Notes: generated by a model not told the origin, from the sequence alone. A DNA stretch of 64,000 nucleotides from Archangium lansingense (GCF_026626635.1 NZ_JAPNKA010000001.1:12960001-13024000), one strand, 5' to 3'; shown: positions 28,806 through 39,400, counted from the stretch's first letter. Numbers and translations are program-made.

Positions 28806-30860
28806 ATGACCCACGATTCGACTGATTGGCTTTGCATCAACACCATCCGCACCCTCGCCATGGACGCGGTGGAACAGGCCCACTCGGGCCACCCGGGCGC
28901 CCCGATGTCGCTGGCACCCGTGGCCTACCAGCTCTGGCAGCAGGAGCTACGCTTCGATCCCACTCGCCCCATCTGGCCCAACCGCGACCGGTTCGTGCTC
29001 TCCAACGGGCACGCCTCCATGCTCCTCTACGCGCTGCTCCACCTGACCGGCTCGCGCCGCGTCACCGCGGACTACGGCACCGAGGACCAGGTGGCCATCT
29101 CCCTGGAGGACATCAAGAAGTTCCGCCAGCTGGACAGCTCCACCCCCGGCCACCCCGAGTACCGCTGGACCAGCGGCGTGGAGACCACCACCGGCCCCCT
29201 GGGCCAGGGCGTGTCCAACTCCGTGGGAATGGCCATCGCCGGCCGTTGGCTCGCCGGGCACTTCAACCGCCCCGGCTTCGAGATGTTCGACTACGACGTC
29301 TGGGCCATCTGCGGTGACGGAGACCTGATGGAGGGTGTCGCCAGTGAGGCCGCCTCGCTCGCCGGCCACCTCAAGCTGCCCAACCTCTGCTGGGTCTACG
29401 ACAGCAACCGCATCAGCATCGACGGCAGCACCGACCTGGCCTTCACCGAGGACGTGGGCAAGCGCTTCGAGGCCTACGGCTGGCGCGTGCTCCACGTGGC
29501 CGATGCCAACGACCTGGACGCCCTCTCCCAGGCCTTCCGCACCTTCAAGCAGGACCGGGGCCTGCCCACCCTCATCATCGTCACCACGCAGATTGGCTAC
29601 GGCGCCCCCAAGAAGCAGGGCAGCGCCTCCGCCCACGGCGAGCCCCTGGGTGAAGAGGAAATCAAGGGCGCCAAGCGCAAGTACGGCTGGCCCGAGGACG
29701 CGAAGTTCCTCGTGCCCGACGGCGTGCGCGAGCGCTTCGCCGAGCGCATGGGCGAGCGCGGCCGCAAGCTGCGTACCGACTGGGAGGCGAAGTACGCCGA
29801 GTACCAGAAGCAGTTCCCCGAGCTGGCCGACCACCTCATGAAGATGCAGCGGCGCGAGCTGCCCGAGGGCTGGGACAAGGAGCTGCCCGTGTTCCCCGCG
29901 GACGCCAAGGGCGTGGCCACCCGCGAGTCCAGCGGCAAGGCGCTCACCGCGCTGGCGAAGCACTACCCGTGGCTGGTGGGCGGCTCGGCGGACCTCAACC
30001 CGTCCACCAAGACGTACCTGTCCTTCTCGGGCGCGATGAAGCCGGGGGACCACTCGGGGCGCAACATCCACTTCGGTGTGCGCGAGCACGCCATGGGCTC
30101 CATCATCAACGGCCTGGCGCTGTGCAAGGTGCGCCCCTACAGCGCCACCTTCCTCATCTTCAGCGAGTACGAGCGGCCGCCCATCCGCCTGTCCGCCATC
30201 ATGGAGCTGCCGAGCATCCACATCTTCACCCATGACTCCATCGGTCTGGGAGAGGACGGCCCCACGCACCAGCCGGTGGAGCAGCTGCCCAGCCTGCGCG
30301 CCATCCCCGGCCTCATCGTGATGCGCCCCGCGGACGCCAACGAGGTGACCGAGGCGTGGCGTGTCATCGCCCCGCTGCGGCACGAGCCAGTCGTGATGGT
30401 GCTCACGCGCCAGGCGGTGCCCACGCTGGATAGGACGAAGTACGCACCGGCCTCGGGCGTGGCCAAGGGGGCCTACGTGCTCTCCGACTCCAAGGGCACG
30501 CCGGACGTCATCCTCATTGGCACCGGCAGCGAGGTGCACCTGTGCCTGCAGGCCCAGGAGCAGCTCGAGGCCCAGGGCGTGAAGGCGCGCGTGGTGAGCA
30601 TGCCCTCGTGGGAGCTGTTCGAGCGCCAGGATGAGGCGTACCGCGAGCAGGTGCTGCCCTCGAGCGTGAGGGCGCGCGTGGCGGTGGAGAAGGCGGCCAC
30701 GTTCGGCTGGGAGCGCTGGGTGGGACTGCGCGGCGCCGTGGTGGGCATGCGCAGCTTCGGCGCCTCCGCGCCCCTCAAGGCCCTGCAGCAGAAGTTCGGC
30801 TTCACCGTGGACAACGTGGTGAAGGTCGCCCGCGACGTCATCGAGCAGGCGAAGAAGTAG
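28806..30860 (+). CDS. tkt: Transketolase
   Basis: A 684-aa thiamine diphosphate enzyme of the pentose phosphate pathway, moving two-carbon units between sugar phosphates. The ATG at 28806 follows GAGGAG by ten bases; an upstream frame to 28734 is not needed. The N-terminus has AVEQAHSGHPGAPMSLAP. The ThDP-magnesium motif is GDGDLMEGVASEAASLAGHL (about 169). The pyrimidine-binding domain holds FGVREHAMG, and IGLGEDGPTHQPVEQLPSLR matches the family. Length is normal. Two hairpins follow. Confidence 0.95.
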   Translation: MTHDSTDWLCINTIRTLAMDAVEQAHSGHPGAPMSLAPVAYQLWQQELRFDPTRPIWPNRDRFVLSNGHASMLLYALLHLTGSRRVTADYGTEDQVAISLEDIKKFRQLDSSTPGHPEYRWTSGVETTTGPLGQGVSNSVGMAIAGRWLAGHFNRPGFEMFDYDVWAICGDGDLMEGVASEAASLAGHLKLPNLCWVYDSNRISIDGSTDLAFTEDVGKRFEAYGWRVLHVADANDLDALSQAFRTFKQDRGLPTLIIVTTQIGYGAPKKQGSASAHGEPLGEEEIKGAKRKYGWPEDAKFLVPDGVRERFAERMGERGRKLRTDWEAKYAEYQKQFPELADHLMKMQRRELPEGWDKELPVFPADAKGVATRESSGKALTALAKHYPWLVGGSADLNPSTKTYLSFSGAMKPGDHSGRNIHFGVREHAMGSIINGLALCKVRPYSATFLIFSEYERPPIRLSAIMELPSIHIFTHDSIGLGEDGPTHQPVEQLPSLRAIPGLIVMRPADANEVTEAWRVIAPLRHEPVVMVLTRQAVPTLDRTKYAPASGVAKGAYVLSDSKGTPDVILIGTGSEVHLCLQAQEQLEAQGVKARVVSMPSWELFERQDEAYREQVLPSSVRARVAVEKAATFGWERWVGLRGAVVGMRSFGASAPLKALQQKFGFTVDNVVKVARDVIEQAKK

Positions 30861-30867
30861 TCACCGA

Positions 30868-30925
30868 GGCCTCCTCACCAGGGGAGGCCGTCGCACCCGG
30901 CCATCACGCACCCGATGGCCGGGTG
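30868..30925 (+). terminator. Two consecutive hairpins after transketolase
   Basis: GGCCTCC pairs with GGAGGCC (30868-30889), followed by CACCCGGCCATC pairing with GATGGCCGGGTG (30894-30925, 12-bp perfect stem, 8-base loop). No T-run is present, but the pair probably ends or insulates transcription before the injection-system locus. Confidence 0.55.
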
Positions 30926-31037
30926 GGACCTCGACGAAGCCCCACGACGCGCGCAGACGGCGGGGCGTCCTCGTTTTGCGCCGCATGCGGCAGGGAGTAG
31001 GGTTCCACCCGAGTCCACTGGGAGGCGAGCGCACCTC

Positions 31038-33230
31038 ATGTTCACCAAGGCCCCACCGGTCCCCAGGGACAGAGCCTCCAGCACCTCCGCTACCTCCGAG
31101 ACCCAGGAGGCCACCGCTCTGGAGGGTGAGCAGTCATTGGCCCGGGCCGAGCGCCATGGGCACCACCTGAGCAACATCGCCGTGCGCTCCCCGCAGGCGC
31201 CGCCCTCCTCGCCCGTCATCCAGCTCGCCCGGGACAAGAAGCGGCAGCGCACCCGCGGCTCCTCGACGATCGTTCTCGATCCCCAGCCGCAGCCACTCAC
31301 CCCTCCTGTTCCTCCTCCACCCGCCTTCCAACCCTTCACCGGAACCGGTCACGTCCTGGGTGGCCAGCCCGGCGTGAACAACCTGCTCGCCCCCTTCCCG
31401 GGGCCTGCATCCCCTCCCGTCCCTCAATTCCCCCCTCAGAGCCCGAAACGACAGCGGGACTGGTCGGACAGCGAGATGGAGACCGGGTCCGAAACCGAAT
31501 CCGAGACCGAGCTGGAGCCGCCCTCGCGACGAGCCAACAAACGCCCTCTGGAGTCGGAATCGGAATCGGAGTGGAGCGAGGATCCGATGGATCGGCTGCA
31601 GATCGGCCACCTCTACTCCGAGGACTCCGGCACTGAGACCGAGGAGGAGCTCGAGGCAAGCCCTTCCCGGGGCAAGGAGGAAGAGGAGACCCCGAGTTCC
31701 TCCCGCGACAAGGGCAAGGCCCCGATGAGCGACAGTGAAGAGGAGGAAGAGGAGGAAGACTCCGGGCCCAGCGACATCGAAGCCCGCGCCATCCAGAACT
31801 ACATGCGGACGACGGGAAACCTCGCGATCCGCGGCACGCTCACTCCCCAGCAGATTCAACACTGGGCCGCCCGTCCCCCCACCGAGGCCCAGCTCCACCC
31901 GCGCGCCCGGCTCGCGCTGAAGCTCAAGCAGCAGGCGGACGAGGACAAGCAGCGCCGCAGCGAGCAGTCGAGCCCCCAGAGCCTGAACAACGCCTCGGGA
32001 GCCCAGAGCGGTCCGCCCAAGAAGAAGAAGCCCGCCGCGAAGCCAAAACCCAAGCCCGCCTACTCGGATGACGAGTCCGACGAGGCCAGCGCCGCCAAGA
32101 CCCGCGAGCACTACGTCCAGAAGATTCTCAAGGACGTCGAGGGCGGCAAGAAATACGACGACGCCAGCTCCTCCGAGTCGGACGACGCCATCGACTCCCA
32201 ACATCCCGACGAGTCCAGGGCCAAACGCCGCGCCATCAAGCTGGCGGAGCTCAAGGCACTCGCCCGGCAGACGCGGCCGCTCACGGACGAGCAGATGGCG
32301 GAACAGAAGAAGTTCCAGGACGAGCGCGAGAAGGACTACGCCTCGCGCACCCAGAAGCGCCGCAAGTACTCAGGCTCCACCCAGGATCGCTACCAGCAGC
32401 TCGCCGAGAACTTCGACCAGACGAGCTTCCTCCACAACTCGCTGCTGCGGCGCTCCTTCCGCAAGGCCATCCCCAAGGCCAAGATGGAAGAGGGTGGCTC
32501 GGCGAACTACAACGGCTCCCAGGGGAAGATCCGCGACGAGCTGAAGAAGCAGATTGCCCAGCAGATGGGCGAGTTCTCCGAGTCCGACTTCTCCGACCCC
32601 GAGGACTACGCGACCCTCAAGCACATGGGCAAGTACCGCCCGTCCAACGACAAGAAGAAGCGGCGGCTGCACGAGGCCGTCAGCAGCGGACAAGCCGATG
32701 ACCCGGACGCCTCGACGGTCACCGAGTACCACCACATTGGCTTCAAGGAGTCCGACAAGCGCATCGGCGAGCACGCGCTCAACCCCGCCAACCTGACGAT
32801 GCTCTTCGGCGAGCGGACGGAGAAGAAGAGCACCAGGGCCCATGGCGCCCACCAGCAGGCGCATGACCTGCAAGGCTTCCAGCCCCCGGACAAGTCAGGC
32901 AAGACGTGGCACGGCCGCGGCGGCGGTGGCGTCTTCAAGAACATGGACGCCGAGGGGACTCACTACATCACGCGTCACGTGGGCAGGAATCGGGCCTCCA
33001 AGAAGGACCTCTACAAGGTGGACCCGGAGGAACTGGGCTACGAGACCGATGACGAGAAGCAGCCTCAGCAGACCGCGCCCTCGACGGCCTCTACCCCCTC
33101 CACTCCGCCTCCTGGCAACAACGCTTCGCCTCCGAGCCCCACGCCCCCGCGCGACAGACTGCGGCAACTCATGGCCGAGGCCGTCGAGCGACGATTGAAG
33201 AAGCAACAAGACGACAAGAAGCAGCAGTGA
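31038..33230 (+). CDS. Large disordered, acidic/basic protein before the sheath gene; candidate injection-system cargo
   Basis: A 730-aa protein without a recognised catalytic domain. The ATG at 31038 follows GGAGG by about 12 bases. Near residues 40-70, GHHLSNIAVRSPQAPPSSPV and IQLARDKKRQR resemble the GH...V..P..VIQ leader often seen in eCIS-associated and polymorphic-toxin proteins. Pro-rich, Ser/Asp/Glu-rich (SESESEWSEDP, SDSEEEEEEEDSGPSD) and Lys-rich (KKKKPAAKPKPKP) tracts follow, giving a eukaryotic nuclear-protein look. The C-terminal third has an ordered part with TEYHHIGFKESD, HALNPANLTML and HGAHQQAH. The His/Asn spacing faintly recalls HNH nucleases, but this is weak. Position just before the sheath suggests cargo; function is not established. 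Confidence 0.55.
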   Translation: MFTKAPPVPRDRASSTSATSETQEATALEGEQSLARAERHGHHLSNIAVRSPQAPPSSPVIQLARDKKRQRTRGSSTIVLDPQPQPLTPPVPPPPAFQPFTGTGHVLGGQPGVNNLLAPFPGPASPPVPQFPPQSPKRQRDWSDSEMETGSETESETELEPPSRRANKRPLESESESEWSEDPMDRLQIGHLYSEDSGTETEEELEASPSRGKEEEETPSSSRDKGKAPMSDSEEEEEEEDSGPSDIEARAIQNYMRTTGNLAIRGTLTPQQIQHWAARPPTEAQLHPRARLALKLKQQADEDKQRRSEQSSPQSLNNASGAQSGPPKKKKPAAKPKPKPAYSDDESDEASAAKTREHYVQKILKDVEGGKKYDDASSSESDDAIDSQHPDESRAKRRAIKLAELKALARQTRPLTDEQMAEQKKFQDEREKDYASRTQKRRKYSGSTQDRYQQLAENFDQTSFLHNSLLRRSFRKAIPKAKMEEGGSANYNGSQGKIRDELKKQIAQQMGEFSESDFSDPEDYATLKHMGKYRPSNDKKKRRLHEAVSSGQADDPDASTVTEYHHIGFKESDKRIGEHALNPANLTMLFGERTEKKSTRAHGAHQQAHDLQGFQPPDKSGKTWHGRGGGGVFKNMDAEGTHYITRHVGRNRASKKDLYKVDPEELGYETDDEKQPQQTAPSTASTPSTPPPGNNASPPSPTPPRDRLRQLMAEAVERRLKKQQDDKKQQ

Positions 33231-33408
33231 GCCCTCGCGCGCCTGACGCGGGGCGTTCCCAGCCTCCAGCCGACTCGCGGCGTCTCCCGCAGCGCGCCGC
33301 CGGGTTGCGACTGGATCGGCTCACACCCTGCGTGTTAACAACTCCACTCCCGCGTCAATCGTCCGGCAGTCGCAGCCACCACGCAGTCCCCCGTCTCGAG
33401 GTGACTCA

Positions 33409-35100
33409 ATGGCATTGGTTCGCCCCCCGCTCTCGGCGCCCGGAGTCTACGTCCAGGAAGTGCCGAGCGGCGTCCGCACCATCATCGGAGTGTCCACGTC
33501 GCTCACCGTCTTCCTCGGCCGCACCGAGCGAGGCCCGGTCAGCCAGCCCACCCGCGTCTCCACGTGGGAGGAGTTCGAAGACTCCTTCGGCGGACTGCTC
33601 GCCGACAGCCCCATGACGTACGCCGTGCAGGACTTCTTCCTCAACGGCGGCGCCCAGGCCCTCATCCTCCGCCTCTTCGAGTCCATCCAGCGCGACGACC
33701 AGGGCGCCCCCAAGAAGGACGACAAGGGCAACGTCCTCACCGAGCCCTCCACGTACTACGTCGCCTTCCGAGCGCCCCCGCCCGCCAAGCCGGGTGACAA
33801 GCCCAAGGACAAGGACGATCACCTCGCGGACAAGACGCTCGTGGCCGCCAGTTCTGGCGCATGGGGCCAGCACCTCGGCTACCGCACCGACACCGACGGC
33901 ATCACCGACAACGCCGTCCGCCGCTTCATCACCCCGGGCTCGGGCCTCACCACCGCCGACTTCTTCAACCTCACCGTCTTCTTCACCCAGGACGACGGCA
34001 AGGACGCCACTGAGTCCATCCCCCTTGCCTCCAACAACCCGAAGGCCGGCGCCCGCTACCTCGGCAACCTCCTGCCGCTGACCTCCAAGTTCGTCCGGCT
34101 CGCCGTCACCGACCCCGACGCCGCCAAGAAGCTCTACGTCGACCCGGCCAATCCGCCGGATCCGACCAAGCACACGCTGGACGGCTCGCTCCGCCCCGTG
34201 AATGCACAGACGTACCTGGATGGGCTCAACGTGCTCGACACGTTGGACCTGTACAACATCGTCTGCATCCCGCCCGAGACCTTCGACGGCAACACCGACA
34301 TCTCCGTCTACGCCTCCGCCGCCGAGAAGTGCTCCAGGATGAAGGCCACCCTCATCCTCGACCCGCCCAACACCTGGACTCCCGATGTGGACAACACCGT
34401 CCACCTCGATGACCCCAAGGGTCTGGGCGTCACTCCCGCTGACGCTCACGCTCCCTACTGCACCGTCTACTTCCCGCGCATCAAGGCCGCTGACCCTCTC
34501 CAGGGTGGCGCCGAAGTGACTCGCGCGGCTTCCGGTGCGCTCGCCGGCATCATCGCCCGTACCGATGCCACCCGCGGCGTCTGGAAGGCTCCCGCTGGCT
34601 ACAACGACGGCGGCATCTCCGGCATCACCGGCTTGCAGTACCCCCTCACCGACACCCAGAACGGTCTGCTCAACTCCCAGGGCGTCAACGCTCTGCGCTC
34701 CTTCTCTCCTGTCGGCCCTGTCGTCTGGGGCGCTCGCACCCTCGCTGGCGCTGACGTCCTCTCCAGCGACTTCAAGTACCTGCCCGTCCGCAGGCTCACT
34801 GACTACATCGAGCAGACTCTCCTTCGTCAGACTCGCTGGGCTGTCTTCGAGCCCAATGACGAGCCTCTCTGGAGTCAGCTGCGTCTGGCCATCGGCTCCT
34901 TCATGAATGACCTCTTCCGCCAGGGCGCCTTCCAGGGCTCCTCCCGCGACCAGGCCTTCTTCGTGAAGTGCGACGCCACCACCACCACCCAGGACGACAT
35001 CAACCGCGGCATCGTCAACGTCGAGGTCGGCTTCGCCCCCCTCAAGCCCGCTGAGTTCGTCGTCATCTACATCGAGCAGAAGACCGCTCAGGCCGCCTAG
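33409..35100 (+). CDS. Contractile tail sheath protein (eCIS/Afp-PVC type)
   Basis: A 563-aa protein that would form the contractile outer sheath. GAGGTGA precedes the ATG by five bases. The N-terminus SAPGVYVQEVPSGVRTIIGV, then TSLTVFLGRTERGPV, is characteristic of phage and eCIS sheaths. The C-terminal domain has FKYLPVRRLTDYIEQTLLRQ, TRWAVFEPNDEPLWSQLRL and a final strand ending VEVGFAPLKPAEFVVIYIEQ, which forms the inter-subunit handshake. The middle 200 residues are the variable outer domain. One sheath gene is seen, whereas Afp has several. It heads a run of closely spaced tail genes. Confidence 0.95.
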   Translation: MALVRPPLSAPGVYVQEVPSGVRTIIGVSTSLTVFLGRTERGPVSQPTRVSTWEEFEDSFGGLLADSPMTYAVQDFFLNGGAQALILRLFESIQRDDQGAPKKDDKGNVLTEPSTYYVAFRAPPPAKPGDKPKDKDDHLADKTLVAASSGAWGQHLGYRTDTDGITDNAVRRFITPGSGLTTADFFNLTVFFTQDDGKDATESIPLASNNPKAGARYLGNLLPLTSKFVRLAVTDPDAAKKLYVDPANPPDPTKHTLDGSLRPVNAQTYLDGLNVLDTLDLYNIVCIPPETFDGNTDISVYASAAEKCSRMKATLILDPPNTWTPDVDNTVHLDDPKGLGVTPADAHAPYCTVYFPRIKAADPLQGGAEVTRAASGALAGIIARTDATRGVWKAPAGYNDGGISGITGLQYPLTDTQNGLLNSQGVNALRSFSPVGPVVWGARTLAGADVLSSDFKYLPVRRLTDYIEQTLLRQTRWAVFEPNDEPLWSQLRLAIGSFMNDLFRQGAFQGSSRDQAFFVKCDATTTTQDDINRGIVNVEVGFAPLKPAEFVVIYIEQKTAQAA

Positions 35101-35117
35101 CGCCCACGGAGCCACCC

Positions 35118-35651
35118 ATGCCCGAGTTCTCCAAGAACCCCAAGCGCGTCGACCCCTACAAGAACTACAAGTTCATCGTCTCCTGGGACGGCAAGGCCGT
35201 TGCTGGCGTCTCCAAGGTGAGCCCTCTCAAGCGCACCACCGAGGTCGTCAAGCACCGCGCCGGCAGCGACCCTTCCACCACCCGTAAGTCCATTGGCCAG
35301 ACGGACTGGGATGCCATTACCCTCGAGCGCGGCGTCACCCATGACATCGCCTTCGAGCAATGGGCCAACAAGGTCTGGGACTACGCCAACTCCTCCGCCC
35401 TCGGTCAGGAAGTCTCCCTTGCTGACTTCCGCAAGGACATCACCATCGACCTCTACAACGAGGCCGGCCAGAAGGTGATTTCCTACAAGTGCTACCGCTG
35501 CTGGCCCTCCGAGTTCACCGCCATCCCCGAGCTCGACGGCATGGGCAACGCCGTCGCCATCCAGACCCTCGTCCTCCAGACCGAGGGCTGGGAGCGCGAC
35601 CAGAGCGTCCAGGAACCCTCCGAGCCTTCCTTCAACGACCCCAGCCAGTAG
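35118..35651 (+). CDS. Inner tube protein (T4 gp19/Afp1-like)
   Basis: A 177-aa protein matching the phage tail tube family: NYKFIVSWDGKAVAGVSKVS, then LKRTTEVVKHRAG, ITLERGVTHDIAFEQWANKV, and CYRCWPSEFTAIPELDGMGN. It would stack as hexameric rings inside the sheath and carry cargo in its lumen. It starts 17 bases after the sheath stop. Length is close to Afp1 and Afp5. Confidence 0.93.
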   Translation: MPEFSKNPKRVDPYKNYKFIVSWDGKAVAGVSKVSPLKRTTEVVKHRAGSDPSTTRKSIGQTDWDAITLERGVTHDIAFEQWANKVWDYANSSALGQEVSLADFRKDITIDLYNEAGQKVISYKCYRCWPSEFTAIPELDGMGNAVAIQTLVLQTEGWERDQSVQEPSEPSFNDPSQ

Positions 35652-35672
35652 CCATTACCCGGGGCCTGAGCG

Positions 35673-36404
35673 ATGCGGCAGCTCAACGCGCATGACGTCG
35701 TGCGCATCTGCGAGTGGGGCCGGGACAAGCACCCGTTGGATAGGGCGCTCGTCCTGCTTCGCGCCGCATCGCCCGGCGTGGAGCCGACGGCACTCGCCCG
35801 ACTCCCCATCGGCCGCCGCGATGCGCTGCTCCTCGAGCTGCGCGCGCGTTCCTTCGGCCCCAAACTCGAGGTGCTCGTCCCCTGCCCCAAGTGTGGCGAG
35901 CGCCTCGAGATGTCCCTCACCACTGACGAGCTGCGCGTCCCCGCCCCCGAGAGCCCTCGCTCCCCGCTGGAGCTCGACGGCTGGGCGCTCGATTACCGGC
36001 TGCCCGACAGCAATGACCTCGCCGCACTCGCCCACCTGAAGGACCCCCGCGCCGCTCGCGCCCGCCTCCTCCAGCGCTGCGTCCGCGAGGCCCGCTCCGA
36101 GGGACAGCCCGTCTCCATCACCTCCGTCCCCGAGCCCGTCCTCTCCGCCCTCGCCGCCCGCCTCGCCGAGGACGACCCCCAGGCCGACATCACCTTCCGC
36201 CTCGACTGCCCCGGCTGCAGCCACACCTGGCGCGCCGCCTTCGACATCCTCTCCTTCTTCTGGTCCGAGCTGGAGACGCAGGCCCGCCAGCTCCAGCGCG
36301 AGGTGCACGAGCTCGCCAAGGTGTACGGGTGGAATGAGGCCACCATCCTCTCGATGAGCGCAGTCTCCCGGCAGCGCTACCTGGAGCTCGTCACCAGTGG
36401 ATGA
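35673..36404 (+). CDS. Baseplate-associated protein with two zinc-ribbon Cys pairs (T4_baseplate-like)
   Basis: A 243-aa protein. Two CxxC pairs, CPKCGERLEMS (about residue 70) and CPGCSHTWRAAF (about 180), could bind one zinc. The C-terminal helices (REVHELAKVYGWNEATILSM) match proteins that T4-type baseplate/assembly families place after the tube gene. Role is probably in assembly or baseplate attachment. The last eight bases overlap the next gene. Confidence 0.6.
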   Translation: MRQLNAHDVVRICEWGRDKHPLDRALVLLRAASPGVEPTALARLPIGRRDALLLELRARSFGPKLEVLVPCPKCGERLEMSLTTDELRVPAPESPRSPLELDGWALDYRLPDSNDLAALAHLKDPRAARARLLQRCVREARSEGQPVSITSVPEPVLSALAARLAEDDPQADITFRLDCPGCSHTWRAAFDILSFFWSELETQARQLQREVHELAKVYGWNEATILSMSAVSRQRYLELVTSG

Positions 36405-39400
36405 CTTCCTCTCGCGCCTGGCCGAGCGCGCCACCGGTACCGCCTCCCTCGTCAGGCCCGCCCACCGCTCCATCTTCGCCGGCTCCCGCTCGCTCGTCGG
36501 CGAGCACATCGACGACCCGCTCGCGCCTCGTCCCGATGCGCCGCCTCCCTCTCCCTTCGAGGATGCCCCCATCCTCGTTCCCCTCCCCTCGGGCGCGGAC
36601 TCCGCTTGGGGAGCCCTGCTCGGCAATGTGCTGCGCGCCGGAGCCCTCGAAGCCACGGGGCTGCCTCCCTCCTTCGAGGAGCCCGCGCTCGATGGCTCGG
36701 TGCCGCTGGAGGACCCGTTCGCGGCTCCATTCGCCGCGTCCGCCGCGACGCCCCCGGCCTCTGCTCCCCCTCGGGAAGTGAAGGAGTCCTCCGCCTCGGA
36801 GCCTGCTCGACGGACGGATGCGGCTGCGGCTCCGCCCTCCACAGCGGAGAAGGATCCAGCGCCCACTTCCGCGAAGCCTCCGCCCGCCGGTGACTCGTGG
36901 GAGCTCGCGCCTGTGCTGCCCGCTCCCGCGACGCCCGCTGTGTCCCTTCCCGGGGTAGAGGCGCTCTCGCCCGGGCACGGTTCCGAGACTCACGCCATAC
37001 TTCCGCCGCTCGTGGCCCCCGCTCCGTCGGCCCCACCCTCGCTCACTGGCCCCTCCGCACAGGCCGAGCCCCTGGCCGCTCCGCCTCGCGCGCACGAGCA
37101 GCCGGCTCCGACACCACTCGAGACGCCCGCTCCGGCCGCCACGACACCGCGGCCCTCTGTCTCTTCCGGGGAAGAAGAGCCTCTCCTCGTCGCGCCGGCG
37201 CTCACGCATGAACGCCCAGAGCCCCTGCCTACCGTTGCTCCCGCTCCCGGAATTCCGGCGCCGTGGGACTCCGTCCAGCCAGAGCAGGAGGAGCCGCTCA
37301 CCGCCGCGCTGACACGTGACTCCGAAGCCAGCGCGCCCTCCGCGCAGCGCATTTCCGTCCCTCCGGAACCAGCGGAGCTACTCGCTGCTCCTGCTTCTGC
37401 GCCCGCTCGCGCCCCCGCGCAGCCGGCGCCTCCGTCCTACACCCCGCGGACTCTCGCGCACGAGCCGACTTCTCCGCCGATCGTCACCGACGCGTCCGTT
37501 GCCCCAGAGCGGCTTCCTTCCGCGTCCGCCGAGCAGCACACGCCTCCCGCCGCGCAGGTCTCCGCACACTCACAACTGGCCCCTTCGCTCCTCTCCACCC
37601 CGGAGCGCACGCACGAGTCCCCAGCACCTCTGCCCCTCGTTGCTCCCGTGGCCTCCGCGCAACCGCCCGCTCTCGCCTCGGGGCGGGGTGAGCCGCTCGC
37701 CGAGCCCGCTCGCTCGCCTGGGCATCCGGAAGACGCGCCGACCACCTCAGTTTCCGCTCCGGCGGATACAGCTCGGCTCACCGAGCCTGTGCGAGTGGTT
37801 GAGCTTGCTCCTCGTACCGCCCCGGCCCAAGGCACCGATACGGGCACGGTCACTCTGCCGCTCGGCGCTCCTGCACAGGCCGCCGCTGCTCAGCGGGCAT
37901 CTGTTGCTTCCGCGCCGGGAGAATCACTCGTTCCTCTACCTCACGCGCACGAGACGTCCGTTCCTCCACCGCCCAACGCACAGGCCCGCACGCACGAGAG
38001 CCTGGCGGCCCTGCCCCTCATCACTCCTGCGCTGGCTTCCCCGCTGCCGCTCCCCACGGAGCCACACGAGCCTTCCGACGCTCCGGCCTCCACTCATGCA
38101 CACCCGGCTCCTTCGCTCCCCAGTCCTCCGAAGGCAGTCGCGTCCTCGCCGCAACCGCCAACCACTCCCCCTGAGAACAGCCAGCCTCCCGGGCTCGCGC
38201 TTCACCAACTGGTCCGACCATCGGACCAGTTGCTCGAATCCGCGCCCGGCAGGTCCCCCTCGCACGAGTCCCAGGCACCGTTGCCCCTCGTTGCTCCAAC
38301 CTCCCCTGGCTCTCCACCGAGGGACTCCGCCTTTTCGCGGCACGCACACCCGCTCGAGTCTTCTGCTCACGTGCCTGCGCTTCCGGCGGATGCTCCGGAA
38401 CTCACGACTCCCGCCCCTGCGGCCCAGGTTCAGACCTCCGAGCCCTCGCCAACGGCCGTGACACTTTCTCCTTCCGCCTCGGCTCGAAGCACCGAGTCAG
38501 GTGCTGCGCCTCTACCGCTCATCTCCCCCGCGCAGGAGGTCTCCGCACAGAGGGCCTCTGTTGCTTCCGCGCAGGCAGAGCCTTTCGCCGCTCACGCGCA
38601 CGAGACGTCCGTTCCTCCCGCCGCGCAGACCCGCACGCACGAGAGCCCGGCGGCCCTGCCCCTCGTCACTCCTGCCTCGGCTTCCCCGCTGCCGCTCCCC
38701 TCGGAGCCACACGAGCCCTCCGCCACTCCGGCCTCTACTCACGCGCCCCCGGCTCCTTCTCTCCCTCCGAAGGCAGTCGCGTCCGCGCCGCAGCCGCCAG
38801 CCACTTCTCCTGAGAGTCCCCCGCCTCCCGGGCGCGCTCTTCATGAACCTGTCCAACAGTCGGACAACTTTCTCCAAACCGCGCCCGGAGCGTCCCCCTC
38901 CCTTCGCGATGCTGCAGCACCTCGCACGTTCGAGCACTCCGCACCGCTGCCCCTCGTTGCTCCTGCCTCCCCTGGCGCTCCGCCTCGGGACTCCGCTCTT
39001 TCGCAGCACGCACTCGACTCTCCTGCTCGCGCGCCTGCGCTTCCGACGAATGCCCCGGAATTCGCGGCTCCCGCCTCCGTGGCCCCTGCTCGGCTCTCCT
39101 CGTCTGCGCCAACGGCCGCGCCCCCTCCTGCGCCTGCCTCGGCTCGAAGCGATGAGGCTGACGCCGCTCCGCTGCCTCTCGTTTCTCCCGCTCAGGTCGT
39201 CCCCACTCAGCGGACCTCTGCTGCTTCCGAGCAGGCGGAGCCTCTCGCCGCTCCTGCTCGCTCGCACCAGAGCCCGGCGGCCCTGCCCCTCGTCACTCCT
39301 GCCTCGGCTTCCCCGCTGCCGCTCCCCTCGGAGCCGCACGAGCCCTCCGACGCTCCCGCCTCCACTCACGCGCTTCCGGCCCCTTCGCTCCATCCGAAAG

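Noticed and set aside
32700..32870. HNH nuclease domain in the candidate cargo protein
   Set aside because: His and Asn positions are suggestive, but spacing does not fit a known HNH subfamily well enough to call it.
33406..35115. A 569-codon open frame on the minus strand across the sheath gene
   Set aside because: It mirrors the sheath gene codon by codon; high GC at third positions leaves the antisense frame open. The sense frame has a ribosome site and clear homology.
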